Part shown: one piece after another, positions 36,121-45,030 of the stretch
Layout: every line of letters begins with the position of its first letter
How positions within the stretch are numbered: the first letter of the stretch is position 1
Origin: CAVPTL01 sp963727235
Lineage (GTDB): Bacteria; Actinomycetota; Thermoleophilia; Gaiellales; JAICJC01
Assembly (NCBI GenBank): GCA_963727235.1
Contig: CAVSFZ010000019.1
Location: 152,465 to 216,464, forward strand
Direction of reading: 5' to 3'
Length of the DNA: 64,000 nucleotides
The notes under the pieces: model-generated
Told to the model about the DNA's origin: nothing
What the model saw: the letters and a program-made list of their open reading frames with translations, nothing else
Database searches by the model: none
Made by a program: the position numbers and the translations under genes

Positions 36121-36411
36121 ATGCGGATTGCGGCGATGGTGGTGGCGGCGGCGGGCTTGGTGCTGGTGGCCCTCGCCCTGTGGATCGGCGGTCAGGCGGG
36201 CTCGGTGCGACCGACCCCGTACCCCGCTCCCGACGTGATCGGCATGCAGCTCGACCATGCCACGTCGCTGCTGCGCCGGGCCGGCGACGTACACATCCGC
36301 GTGCAGCGCGTGCGGTGGGCGCCCACCGGGACGGTCGCCGAGATTCGCGGGGTCGGATTCGACGGCTACTACACGCGCGATTCGAACCTGCTGCTGCGAG
36401 TGGGCCGGTGA
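36121..36411 (+). CDS. Membrane-anchored single PASTA-like domain protein
   Basis: The 96-residue protein has an N-terminal membrane helix (AAMVVAAAGLVLVALALWIGG) and one extracellular PASTA-like domain (about 40-96) with the pattern DVIGMQLDHATSLLRRAG and TGTVAEI, closing LLLRVG. PASTA domains bind peptidoglycan fragments or beta-lactams when carried by penicillin-binding proteins and Ser/Thr kinases; a lone anchored copy is unusual. It opens the operon, and the next gene overlaps its stop (GTGA). A capture role for a substrate at the cell surface is an inference. Confidence 0.7.
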   Translation: MRIAAMVVAAAGLVLVALALWIGGQAGSVRPTPYPAPDVIGMQLDHATSLLRRAGDVHIRVQRVRWAPTGTVAEIRGVGFDGYYTRDSNLLLRVGR

Positions 36412-37424
36412 CTCCGGAGCCGATCCCCACCATTCGCGTGGCCGGATCGCATCACGATATCGGGCGCCAGATAGGCGCGGCCACCGTCGAGGCGGTACGT
36501 GCGCGGGCGGGGTCGATGTCTGCTGCCCAAGTGGCGGCCGCACAGGCCTACCGCGACGTCACCGCCGAAGAGCTGCCGTGGTTGATCGCCGAACTCGACG
36601 GCGTCGCCGAAGGATCCGGAGCCGATCCCCTGGCGGTGTTTGCCGCGTCGATCGAGGAGCTCGAGAGCGACGGGAGCTCCGAAGGCCGATGCAGCGACAT
36701 GGTCGCGTGCGCCCCGGCCACTGTCGACGGCCACCTGTGGGTGGCCCACAACAACGACCTGGGACCGGAGGTCGAGGACGATCTGGTCGCGATCGAGTGG
36801 CACGTGCCCGGCGACCCGGTGGTGCTGACATTCGGCATCGGCCCGTGGATCAGCGTCGGCTTCAACTCGGCCGGGCTGGCACTCACCGGCAACGAGCTTT
36901 CCCCCAACGACAACCGCGTCGGCATCCCGCGGCTGCTGCAGGTGCGCGACATGGTGCGCCGCCGCACCGTCGCTGACGCGGTGTCCGCCGCGCTGCACCC
37001 GCGCCGGGCGTCGTCCTACAACAACCTGCTCACCCACCGCGACGGAACGGTTGTGGACGTGGAGGGATCGGCCACCGATGCGGAGCTGATCACACCCGGT
37101 GAGGACGGCACCCTGGCACACACAAATCACTACGTGGCCGAGCGAATGCTGCACTTCGAGCAGGATGCGGAATCCGCAAGCGGATCGGATGTGCGATATC
37201 GTCGCGCCCTCGAATGGCTCGCGACTGGAGACATCACGGCGGGCCGCCTGAAGGCGGCTCTCTCCGACCACACCGGCGCTCCCGACGCGATCTGCCGGCA
37301 CGTCGGCGAGGGCAATTCCACCAAGACGGTGTTCTGGGTGATCGCCGATGTCACCGCCGGGCGGCTGACCTACGGCCGCGGCAACCCGTGCGACTCGCGA
37401 GAGCAGGTGTATGAGTTCGGCTGA
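36408..37424 (+). CDS. Peptidase C45 / acyl-CoA:6-aminopenicillanic acid acyltransferase family
   Basis: The 338-residue protein belongs to the Ntn-hydrolase C45 family, which includes penicillin acyltransferase. Landmarks are GSHHDIGRQIG near the start, RCSDMVACAP with a candidate nucleophile Cys, HNNDLGPEVEDD and the NHY segment with THRDG and SSYNNLL. C45 members cleave or transfer acyl groups on amides. The GTG start at 36408 overlaps the PASTA gene stop; the next gene starts 14 bases inside its 3' end. Substrate unknown, but the operon suggests an amide or peptide taken in by the ABC transporter. Confidence 0.85.
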   Translation: MTPEPIPTIRVAGSHHDIGRQIGAATVEAVRARAGSMSAAQVAAAQAYRDVTAEELPWLIAELDGVAEGSGADPLAVFAASIEELESDGSSEGRCSDMVACAPATVDGHLWVAHNNDLGPEVEDDLVAIEWHVPGDPVVLTFGIGPWISVGFNSAGLALTGNELSPNDNRVGIPRLLQVRDMVRRRTVADAVSAALHPRRASSYNNLLTHRDGTVVDVEGSATDAELITPGEDGTLAHTNHYVAERMLHFEQDAESASGSDVRYRRALEWLATGDITAGRLKAALSDHTGAPDAICRHVGEGNSTKTVFWVIADVTAGRLTYGRGNPCDSREQVYEFG

Positions 37425-38295
37425 GACCGGAACCCCGTCCACCAGCCACCGCTACGCCCAGCTGACCTGGCCCGAGGTGGCGGAGTGGGCGCGCCGCGAT
37501 CCGGTGTGCTTGATCCCGGTCGCGACCCTCGAAGATCACGGCTATCACCTGCCGATCGACACCGATGTGGTGATCGCCGAGACGCTGGCCGAACAGTCGG
37601 TATTGTCGCGGCGCGCTAACTCACTGCTGCTTCCCACCGTCACACACGGGTATACGCCGCACCACATGCAGTTCCCCGGGTCGATCACGATCGACTGGAA
37701 GACCTTCGTCGACCATCTGCTCGATATCGGCCGCAGCCTGGTACACCACGGCTTCAACCGGATCCTGTTCGTCAACGGGCATGGCTCCAATGTCCCCCTG
37801 GTCGAGATGGCGGCGAGGCTTCTGATGGTTGAGCACCCGCACTCGATCGCGGCGGCGTTCTGGTACCTGTCGGGACCCGAGTCGGCCAAGCTGCTGGCCG
37901 AGACGCGCGACTCGCCGGTACCGGGGGGCATCGCTCACGCCTGCGAGCTGGAGACCTCGCTCTACCTGGCGATCCACCCCGAGCTGGTGCAGATGGACAA
38001 GGCGGTGCGTGAGATCCCCGACTGGGATTCCGAGCACGCCTGGATGGACTGGAACGACGGCCCGCTGTCGATCAAGGGCCCGTGGAGCGGGTGGACCGAG
38101 TCCGGCGTGATGGGCGACGCCACCGCAGGAACGCGCGAGAAGGGCGAGCTGTGGCTCGCTCAGGCGGTCAAGGAGATCGGGACATACATCGACGACATCG
38201 CCCGGCGCGCCCCGCGTCCCGGGCGCGACCATCATGACGGGGCGATGACGCGGCTCCGGTCACACGAGCAAACGACTGAGGGAGATCGTCAATGA
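37411..38295 (+). CDS. Creatininase-family amidohydrolase
   Basis: The 294-residue protein has the creatininase fold: LEDHGYHLPIDTDVVIAE with the metal-ligand Glu and His, VNGHGSN (His) and AHACELETSLYL (Glu), all matching the metal-binding pattern of creatininase-family enzymes. Members hydrolyse cyclic or substituted amides such as creatinine or act in cofactor biosynthesis (MftE). Here the operon partners suggest a catabolic amidase rather than mycofactocin processing, as no mycofactocin genes are present. It overlaps the C45 gene by 14 bases. Confidence 0.87.
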   Translation: MSSAETGTPSTSHRYAQLTWPEVAEWARRDPVCLIPVATLEDHGYHLPIDTDVVIAETLAEQSVLSRRANSLLLPTVTHGYTPHHMQFPGSITIDWKTFVDHLLDIGRSLVHHGFNRILFVNGHGSNVPLVEMAARLLMVEHPHSIAAAFWYLSGPESAKLLAETRDSPVPGGIAHACELETSLYLAIHPELVQMDKAVREIPDWDSEHAWMDWNDGPLSIKGPWSGWTESGVMGDATAGTREKGELWLAQAVKEIGTYIDDIARRAPRPGRDHHDGAMTRLRSHEQTTEGDRQ

Positions 38296-39968
38296 GGATG
38301 CGAATGCTGCTACCTGCCGTGGTGGTCTTAGCCGCGGTGTTCGGAGCGACCGGCTGTGGAGGCGGCTCCAGCGCGAACAGCGGTGGGGGAGGCAGCACGA
38401 CCGGCGGCATCCTCCGGGTGGGCACGGTCAACACCATCGACTCGCTCAACCCGTTCACGGCCATTGAGTCCCAGTCGTACAACGCGTTCGTGATGGAGTA
38501 TCCACAGCTGGTGCAGTACGGCCCCGGCCCCAAGCTCGAAGGTGACTGGGCCACCAGCTGGTCTCACTCAGCAGACGGCAAGACCTGGACGTTCAAGCTC
38601 AAGCCGGGCGGCAAGTGGTCGGACGGAAAACCGCTGACCGCAGCCGACGCAGCCTGGACCGGGAACACCATCGTCAAGTATCAGGCCAGCGCGACAGCCG
38701 CCCTGGCGGGGGCGCTGACACACGTGACCAGCATGGACGCCCCCAACGCGACCACACTGAATGTCCACTACGACGCCGCCGTGGCCAACGTGCTGCCGCA
38801 GCTCGAGCAGTTCTGGGTCCTGCCCGAGCACATCTGGGGTTCGCTGACCGGCAATAGCGGCAAGGATCTCAAGTCCTATCAGCCGCAGGACCACCTGCCG
38901 ACCGTGGCCGGCGGCGCGTACACCATCACCAAGTACGACGCCAAGGGCACCACCGTGTTCAAGCCCAACCCGGGCTTCTACGGCCCCAAGTCCAATGCCG
39001 AAGCGGTGGCGATGACCTACTACACCAACGCCACCACGATGATCGCTGACTTCACCTCGGGCAACCTCGACTTCGTCGACCAGGTGCCGTTCAACGCGGT
39101 CAGCTCGGTCAAGGGCGACAGTCGCTTCACCGTGTACAAGGATCCGTCTTCGGAGGTGACCAACATCACCTTCAACACCAACCCGGTCAAGCCCAAGAAC
39201 CGCGAGCTGCTCAACCGCAAGGTGAAAGAGGCTCTGGAGTACGCCACCGACCGCCAGCAGATCGTGGACATCGTGTTCGCGGGCTTCGCCACGCCGTGGG
39301 CGAACAACATCTCGAGCCAGTCGACGGTGTGGCTCGATCCATCGATCCAGCCGCTGCCGTTCAACCTCGACAAGGCCAACCAGATCCTGGATTCGCTGGG
39401 GTACAAGAAGAACTCGGACGGGATCCGGGAGGTACCGGCGACCACCGGCAAGTACGCCCAGCCCGCCCATGAGATGTCCTACGACCTGATGGTGCCGGGG
39501 ACGCTCGACTTCAACGGCGATCGCCAGTTCCAGATTATCGCCAACACGTGGCTGAAGGCCGGTGTGAAGCTGCACGAGGTGGCCGGAGGCGACAGCTCTG
39601 CCTCGTACGGCTACGAGACCGCCGGCAACTACACCAAGTTCGACCTGGCCATGTGGGACTGGGCCGAGTACATCGACCCGGACGCCCAGATGTCGTACAT
39701 GACCAAGGCCCAGTGGCTGAGCTGGAACGACACCGGCTACGACAACCCGCAGTTCGACAAGTGGTACAAGCAGCAGGCCACGTTGCTCAACTTCAAGGAC
39801 CGCCAGGCTCTGATCTTCAAGATGGAGCAGCAGATCGCCAAGGACCGGCCCTATATTCAGCTCGTCAACGAGGACCTGGTCACCGCCAGCACCAAGGGCT
39901 GGACGGGCTTTGAGCCCGACCTGAACGCGTACTGCAAGTGCTACTACACAAGCCCGCACCAGACATGA
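38292..39968 (+). CDS. ABC peptide-type substrate-binding lipoprotein (SBP_bac_5)
   Basis: The 558-residue protein begins with a lipoprotein signal, lipobox FGATGC with the acylated Cys22, followed by a Gly/Ser-rich linker. The rest is a family 5 extracellular solute-binding protein (SBP_bac_5), shown by WSDGKPLTAADAAWTGN and the length. It would be anchored to the outer face of the membrane and deliver a di- or oligopeptide (or opine-like compound) to the permeases encoded next. The ATG overlaps the creatininase stop (ATGA). Confidence 0.93.
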   Translation: MRMRMLLPAVVVLAAVFGATGCGGGSSANSGGGGSTTGGILRVGTVNTIDSLNPFTAIESQSYNAFVMEYPQLVQYGPGPKLEGDWATSWSHSADGKTWTFKLKPGGKWSDGKPLTAADAAWTGNTIVKYQASATAALAGALTHVTSMDAPNATTLNVHYDAAVANVLPQLEQFWVLPEHIWGSLTGNSGKDLKSYQPQDHLPTVAGGAYTITKYDAKGTTVFKPNPGFYGPKSNAEAVAMTYYTNATTMIADFTSGNLDFVDQVPFNAVSSVKGDSRFTVYKDPSSEVTNITFNTNPVKPKNRELLNRKVKEALEYATDRQQIVDIVFAGFATPWANNISSQSTVWLDPSIQPLPFNLDKANQILDSLGYKKNSDGIREVPATTGKYAQPAHEMSYDLMVPGTLDFNGDRQFQIIANTWLKAGVKLHEVAGGDSSASYGYETAGNYTKFDLAMWDWAEYIDPDAQMSYMTKAQWLSWNDTGYDNPQFDKWYKQQATLLNFKDRQALIFKMEQQIAKDRPYIQLVNEDLVTASTKGWTGFEPDLNAYCKCYYTSPHQT

Positions 39969-39981
39969 CAGCCATGAGCGT

Positions 39982-40956
39982 GTGAGGAACGCCGACTACA
40001 TCATCAAGCGGACGGGGTTCGCGATCGTCACCATCTTCGTGGCGCTCACGATCAACTTCCTGCTATTCCGAGCGCTGCCGGGCAGCGCAGTCTCCGGGCT
40101 GCGCTGCCAGCACTGCACCAAGCAGTTTCGCGAATCGATCGTGAAGCAGTACGGCTTGGACAAGTCCAAGTGGGACCAGTACGTGATCTACCTCGAACGG
40201 CTGGGGCACGGTGATCTCGGCACCTCGGTGATCACCAACCGGCCGGTGTGGGACGAGATCAAGCAACCGCTTCTGAACACCCTGCCGATGCTGGTGGTCG
40301 GCACTCTGATCTCGGTGGGCCTGGGGATCATCTCGGGGGTGATTGCAGCCTGGCGGCGAAGCACCTGGTTGGACGCGTCGAACACGTGGACCGCTCTAAC
40401 GTTCTACGCGATGCCGACGCAGTGGATCGGCCTCTTGGTGATCTTCTATATCGCCATCCCGCTGGGCCTGCCCGTGGCGGGAATTCAATCGAACACGCTC
40501 GGCATCCTCGGCCCGACATCGCTTTGGACGACGATCTCGGACAAGGGCGAGCACCTGGCGCTGCCGGCGCTGGTGCTCGGGCTGGGGCTGTACGGCGAGT
40601 ACGCCCTGGTGGTGCGTTCGTCGATGCTCGAGACGCTTGGCGAGGACTACATCCTGACCGCCCGGGCGAAGGGTCTCAAGAACTCGCTGATCGTGTGGCG
40701 GCACGCGTTCCGAAACGCGATGCTGCCGCTGGTGACGCTGATCGCGCTGTCACTGGGCTACGTGGTGGCAGGCCAGATCGTGGTCGAGTACGTCTTCTCC
40801 TACCCCGGCATCGGGTTGGCCACGGTGGACGCCATCAACGCCCACGATTACGCAGTTTTGCAGGGGATATTCCTGCTCTTCACGATCATCGTGATTGTCG
40901 CAAACTTCATCGCCGACCTGTTGTACTTCAAGCTTGATCCACGGGTGACGGCATGA
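39982..40956 (+). CDS. ABC peptide importer permease, DppB/OppB type
   Basis: The 324-residue permease has six membrane helices and the EAA-like loop around TARAKGLKNSLIVWRHAFRN that contacts the ATPases, both typical of DppB/OppB. Start GTG at 39982, 14 bases after the binding-protein gene. It pairs with the OppC-type permease just downstream. Confidence 0.94.
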   Translation: MRNADYIIKRTGFAIVTIFVALTINFLLFRALPGSAVSGLRCQHCTKQFRESIVKQYGLDKSKWDQYVIYLERLGHGDLGTSVITNRPVWDEIKQPLLNTLPMLVVGTLISVGLGIISGVIAAWRRSTWLDASNTWTALTFYAMPTQWIGLLVIFYIAIPLGLPVAGIQSNTLGILGPTSLWTTISDKGEHLALPALVLGLGLYGEYALVVRSSMLETLGEDYILTARAKGLKNSLIVWRHAFRNAMLPLVTLIALSLGYVVAGQIVVEYVFSYPGIGLATVDAINAHDYAVLQGIFLLFTIIVIVANFIADLLYFKLDPRVTA

Positions 40957-40978
40957 GCAAAACGGGTGACGGCATGAG
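40941..40978 (+). repeat. 21-bp in-frame tandem duplication at the start of the OppC-type gene
   Basis: ACGGGTGACGGCATGAG occurs at 40941-40957 and again at 40962-40978, 21 bases apart and in frame. Each copy contains an ATG that could start the permease gene. Confidence 0.85.
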
Positions 40979-41942
40979 TACCGGCGCATTTCCGATGCTG
41001 CCCGACGAGGAGCTCGACGATATCGAGCCGACCTCATCGCATCGCTCCAACTTCTGGCGCGACGTGGTGTTCGGCAGCAAGGTCTCGATCGCCGGCATCA
41101 TCATCCTGGTGTTCTTCACGTTCGTTGCGATCTTCGAGCACCAACTGGCGCCGTACAACCCGCGCGAACAGGTCGGCCCGCCGTACGAGGCGCCCAACTC
41201 CCAGCACTGGCTGGGCACCGACGACGGCGGCAATGACATGCTGTCGCTGGTGATTTTCGGTGCCAGGGTGTCGCTGATCGTCGGCTTTGCCGGTGCCGCG
41301 GTCGCGATTCTGATCGGCGGTGCGGTGGGCATCCTGTCCGGCTACTTCGGCGGCAAGACCGACACCGTCCTGATGCGCACCACCGACTACTTCCTGGTGA
41401 TTCCCGACGTGCCGCTGATGATCGTCGCCGCCGCCGTGTTCGGCCGCAACCTGGCGAACATCGTGATCATCATCGGCGTCATCTACTGGGCGTCCACCGC
41501 CCGACTGATCCGCGCCCAGGTGATCACCGTGAGGGAGCGGATCTACGTCAAACGTGCGCGTGCCCTGGGCTCGGGCAGCAGACGCATCATCAGCACACAC
41601 ATCCTCCCCCAGGTGATGCCCCTGATCGTCGCCAATACGGTGCTGATGGTGGCCACGGCGGTGTTCGCCGAGACCTACATCTCGTTCCTCGGCCTGGGCG
41701 ATCCGTCCACGATCTCGTGGGGCAAGCTGATTCAAAACTCGCTGGAAGGGGACGCCGTCTTCCACAACGCCTGGTGGGCGATCATCCCGCCGGGCCTGTG
41801 CGTGACCATCGTGATCCTGGCCTGCACGATGATGGGACAGGCGATGGAGGATTCACTCAACCCGCGGCTCAAAGTCGGGCACATGTCCGTCCGCCGGTTC
41901 CGGCTGCGGCCTCTGGTGGGAAGGGCACCGGACAGCCTGTGA
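40953..41942 (+). CDS. ABC peptide importer permease, DppC/OppC type
   Basis: The 329-residue second permease has a long hydrophilic N-terminus, six helices, the EAA-like loop VKRARALGSGSRRIISTHI and the SISFLGLGDPSTISWG-like end motif of OppC. Two ATG codons, 40953 and 40974, lie in a 21-bp tandem duplication, so the N-terminus may begin at either. The first overlaps the OppB stop (ATGA). Confidence 0.94.
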   Translation: MSKTGDGMSTGAFPMLPDEELDDIEPTSSHRSNFWRDVVFGSKVSIAGIIILVFFTFVAIFEHQLAPYNPREQVGPPYEAPNSQHWLGTDDGGNDMLSLVIFGARVSLIVGFAGAAVAILIGGAVGILSGYFGGKTDTVLMRTTDYFLVIPDVPLMIVAAAVFGRNLANIVIIIGVIYWASTARLIRAQVITVRERIYVKRARALGSGSRRIISTHILPQVMPLIVANTVLMVATAVFAETYISFLGLGDPSTISWGKLIQNSLEGDAVFHNAWWAIIPPGLCVTIVILACTMMGQAMEDSLNPRLKVGHMSVRRFRLRPLVGRAPDSL

Positions 41943-42919
41943 GCCAGCCGATCCTCGAAGCCCAGGACCTGCACGTGTGGTTCGACCTCGGGAACGACCG
42001 TGAGTTGCATCCCGTCCAAGGGGTCAACTTCGCCTTGGGGGAGAGCGAGCGGATGGGGCTGGTGGGCGAGTCGGGCTGCGGCAAGACCACCACCATTCTG
42101 GCGCTGATGGGCCTGCTCCCGCCCAACGCCAGCGTCCATGGCAAGGTGCTGCTGGACGGCGAGGACATCATGGCAAAGGGGGAAGAGACGGTGCAGCCGC
42201 ACCGCTGGCACGACATCGCGATGGTGTTCCAGGGGGCGATGAACGCCTTCAACCCCGTCAAGAAGATCGGGCAGCAGATCGCCGAGCCGATGCTGCTGCA
42301 CGGCGTCGCCACCGGCAAGGGCGCGAAGCTGCGAGTGCGCGAACTGCTCGAGGTGGTCGGTATCGCCGGCGACCGCGCCGACCGGTATCCGCACGAGTTC
42401 TCGGGCGGGATGCGGCAGCGCGCGGCGATCGCGATGGCGCTTTCGTGCGAGCCTCGGGTGCTGCTCGCCGACGAGCCCACCACTGCACTGGACGTGATGG
42501 TGCAGGCCCAGATCCTCGAGCTTCTGACGTCGCTCTCCAACGACCTCGGGCTGGCGTTGATCCTGGTCACGCACGATCTCCCGGTCGTTGCGCAGGTGTG
42601 CCGGCGGGCGGCCGTGATGTACGCCGGCGAGATTGTGGAGGCCGGACCGGTCTCCACGCTCTTCCACGACCCCCGGCATCCCTATACGCGCATGCTGTTT
42701 GCGGCCACGCCCGATCTCTACGGCGATGACCCGGTGCTCTCGATCTCGGGGGCGCCGCCGCGGCTGGACCGGGAGCTGTCCGGATGCCCGTTCGCGCCTC
42801 GCTGCGACTCGGCCTTCGAGCCGTGCAGAACCGTGCATCCTCGGCAGCTCGAGATCGTCTCGGGCCATCTCGCCCAGTGCCATCTGAACGACTCCGAAGT
42901 GCGGGCGACGGTGGCATGA
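41939..42919 (+). CDS. ABC peptide importer ATPase, DppD/OppD type
   Basis: The 326-residue ATPase has Walker A GESGCGKTTT, signature FSGGMRQRAA, Walker B VLLADEPTTALD and an oligo_HPY C-terminal extension with SGCPFAPRCDSAFEPC, whose cysteines bind a 4Fe-4S cluster in relatives. GTG at 41939 overlaps the OppC stop. Confidence 0.95.
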   Translation: MSQPILEAQDLHVWFDLGNDRELHPVQGVNFALGESERMGLVGESGCGKTTTILALMGLLPPNASVHGKVLLDGEDIMAKGEETVQPHRWHDIAMVFQGAMNAFNPVKKIGQQIAEPMLLHGVATGKGAKLRVRELLEVVGIAGDRADRYPHEFSGGMRQRAAIAMALSCEPRVLLADEPTTALDVMVQAQILELLTSLSNDLGLALILVTHDLPVVAQVCRRAAVMYAGEIVEAGPVSTLFHDPRHPYTRMLFAATPDLYGDDPVLSISGAPPRLDRELSGCPFAPRCDSAFEPCRTVHPRQLEIVSGHLAQCHLNDSEVRATVA

Positions 42920-43932
42920 GCGCCGACACCGCGACGGCGGCGCCACCCCTGCTCGAGGTGGACGGTCTGGTCACGCGCTACCCGGTTCCCCGCGGCCTGG
43001 TGGAGTCGCTCACAGGCCGCACCAAGGAGTGGGTGCACGCGGTCGAGGGAGTGTCGTTCAGCGTCGGTGCCGGCGAGATGCTGGCGCTGGTGGGCGAGTC
43101 GGGCTGCGGCAAGACCACCACCGCCCAGACGATCGTGCGGATGGTGCAGCACGACGAGGGCTCGATCCGGTTCCAGGGCAAGGAGATCGCCGGCCTGGAC
43201 ACCTCCGACATGCGTCCGATCCGGCGTGACATCCAGGTCATCTACCAGGATCCGTATGAGTCGCTCGACCCGCGGTTCCCGGTGCGCCGCACCGTCGAGG
43301 AGCCGCTGCTGATCCACGGGGTCGGGGGCTCCGGAGCAGAACGCAAGAGGCTCGTGACCGACGCGCTCAAGCGGGCCGGGCTGACACCGCCCGATCTGTA
43401 CCTCGACCGGTTCGCCCACGAACTGTCTGGAGGGCAGCGGCAGCGGGTCGCGATTGCCGCGGCGCTGGTGCTGGAGCCAAAGCTGCTGGTTGCCGACGAG
43501 CCGGTGTCGATGCTGGACGTGTCGGTGCGGGCCGGCATCCTGGCGCTGCTCGACTCGCTGCGCAAGGGCGGTCTGGGCATCCTCATGATCACCCACGACC
43601 TGTCCACCGCGGCGCACTTCGCCGATCGGATCGCGGTCATGTACCTCGGCCGGATCGTGGAGGAGGGGCCGGCCAAGGAGGTCGTGCGCAATCCCCAGCA
43701 TCCCTACACCAAGGCGCTGATCTCGGTGGTTCCCAAGCGCGACCCACGCGACTCCACGGTGCCCACGCTGCTCACCGGTGAGACGCCCAACCCGGTGCAC
43801 ATCCCCGCCGGCTGCCGCTTCAATCCCCGCTGTCCCGTGGTAACAGACGCATGTCACACGATCGACCCCGAGCTACGGCCGGCGAAGGACGCTGAGTCGC
43901 CCAATCACCGATCGGCCTGCATCCTCACGTGA
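42916..43932 (+). CDS. ABC peptide importer ATPase, DppF/OppF type
   Basis: The 338-residue partner ATPase has Walker A GESGCGKTTT, signature LSGGQRQR, Walker B LLVADEPVSMLD and the oligo_HPY end with CRFNPRCPVVTDAC. ATG at 42916 overlaps the OppD stop; its own stop overlaps the start of the S58 gene. Confidence 0.95.
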   Translation: MSADTATAAPPLLEVDGLVTRYPVPRGLVESLTGRTKEWVHAVEGVSFSVGAGEMLALVGESGCGKTTTAQTIVRMVQHDEGSIRFQGKEIAGLDTSDMRPIRRDIQVIYQDPYESLDPRFPVRRTVEEPLLIHGVGGSGAERKRLVTDALKRAGLTPPDLYLDRFAHELSGGQRQRVAIAAALVLEPKLLVADEPVSMLDVSVRAGILALLDSLRKGGLGILMITHDLSTAAHFADRIAVMYLGRIVEEGPAKEVVRNPQHPYTKALISVVPKRDPRDSTVPTLLTGETPNPVHIPAGCRFNPRCPVVTDACHTIDPELRPAKDAESPNHRSACILT

Positions 43933-44855
43933 CTCGCTGGCGCGATATCGGAGGGCCGGTGGGGTTGTTTCCGACCGGCGCGCGAAATGCGATCACCGAC
44001 GTGGCCGGCGTGCGCGTCGGCCATGCCCAGGCCGGCTCGGGTGAGGCCACCGGCGTGACCGTGGTCGCGCCCCCCAGGGTGCCGGTGCGCGCAGGCACTT
44101 CTACCGTCAACGGCGTCGGTGAGCTGACCAAGAAGCTCGAGATCGACGAGTGGGGTGTGATCCAGACGCCGGTGTACCTGTGCGGCACGCACGCTGTCGG
44201 CACGGTGTACCAGGCGGCGATCGTGGCGGCCGGCGGAGGGCCTGACAACACCATCATCCCGGTGGTGGGGGAGTGCGACGACAGCGACCTGGGTGACGCC
44301 TTGACGGTGACAGCGGCTGACGTCCACGCGGCGATCGCCAACCTGGGCGAGGAGGTCGCCGAGGGCACCGTCGGCTCTGGTACCGGGATGACCTGCTTCG
44401 ACTTTGCCGGTGGTATCGGAACCGCGTCGCGGGTGGTCGGCGACCACACCGTGGGGGTGCTGCTGATGTGCAACTTCGGCGATCGTGAGCGGCTGACCGT
44501 CGGCGGGTTGAAGTTCGATCCCGTCCCCGGCCCGCCACCCCCGGAGGGATCGTGCATCGCCGTCTGCGCGACCGACGCGCCGTTGTCGTCGCTGCAGCTG
44601 AGACGGCTGTCGCTGAGACCGCTGTTGGGGTTGTGCCGGGCGGGATCGTATGCCTCCAACGGATCCGGCGAGATCGCGCTGGCGTTCTCGGTGGCCGCAT
44701 CGCAGGACTTCGACAATGAGGATTTGACCCCGCTGTTCGCGGCTGCCTACGAGGCGGCGGAGGAATCCGTGTACAACTGCCTGGTCGCAGCCAAGGCCGG
44801 TGTGCGGCGGGACGGCCGTCCTCACGAGGCGTTTCCCAAGCATCTGGTGATGTGA
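43929..44855 (+). CDS. S58 (DmpA/BapA-like) N-terminal-nucleophile aminopeptidase
   Basis: The 308-residue protein starts RWRDIGGPVGLFPTGARNAI and carries VRVGHAQAGSGEATGVT and GSGTGMTCFDF, typical of the S58 peptidase family (DmpA, BapA, L-aminopeptidase/D-esterase). The segment YASNGSGEIALAFS matches the region where S58 enzymes cut themselves to expose a catalytic Ser. These enzymes release N-terminal D- or beta-amino acids from peptides. GTG start overlaps the OppF stop, so it is the last gene of the uptake operon. Confidence 0.87.
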   Translation: MTRWRDIGGPVGLFPTGARNAITDVAGVRVGHAQAGSGEATGVTVVAPPRVPVRAGTSTVNGVGELTKKLEIDEWGVIQTPVYLCGTHAVGTVYQAAIVAAGGGPDNTIIPVVGECDDSDLGDALTVTAADVHAAIANLGEEVAEGTVGSGTGMTCFDFAGGIGTASRVVGDHTVGVLLMCNFGDRERLTVGGLKFDPVPGPPPPEGSCIAVCATDAPLSSLQLRRLSLRPLLGLCRAGSYASNGSGEIALAFSVAASQDFDNEDLTPLFAAAYEAAEESVYNCLVAAKAGVRRDGRPHEAFPKHLVM

Positions 44856-45010
44856 CCGGTAACGTTGCTGGTGTCGACGGCGAGCGAAAGGCAAGCGATG
44901 CCAGGACGCAGGGAGCGTCAATACCATGAGCATTGACGCGACTGAGGACACAGCAGCGCGCCGCCTTGCAGCCACCGGAACCCGGCAAACGTTGCCGGTC
45001 ACATCACTAG
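44844..45010. repeat. Inverted-repeat element with 23-base arms
   Basis: The left arm at 44844-44866 (CTGGTGATGTGACCGGTAAC..) and the right arm at 44988-45010 are inverted copies matching at 21 of 23 positions, 121 bases apart. The left arm contains the last codons and stop of the S58 gene. A nested pair GCGTCAAT/ATTGACGC lies inside. It resembles a MITE remnant or a large cruciform. Confidence 0.65.
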
Positions 45011-45030
45011 TCAAAGGAGAGCAGCGATGA
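44926..45030 (+). CDS. Possible 34-residue leader peptide
   Basis: An ATG at 44926 opens a 34-codon frame (MSIDATEDTAARRL...) whose TGA at 45028-45030 overlaps the ATG of the next gene. That overlap is the main support; there is no clear Shine-Dalgarno sequence and it lies within the inverted-repeat element, so it may not be translated. Composition is polar with no membrane segment. Confidence 0.3.
   Translation: MSIDATEDTAARRLAATGTRQTLPVTSLVKGEQR

Noticed and set aside
37411..38295. MftE of mycofactocin biosynthesis
   Set aside because: The fold is shared, but no mftA, mftB or mftC gene is nearby and the operon is a transport system.
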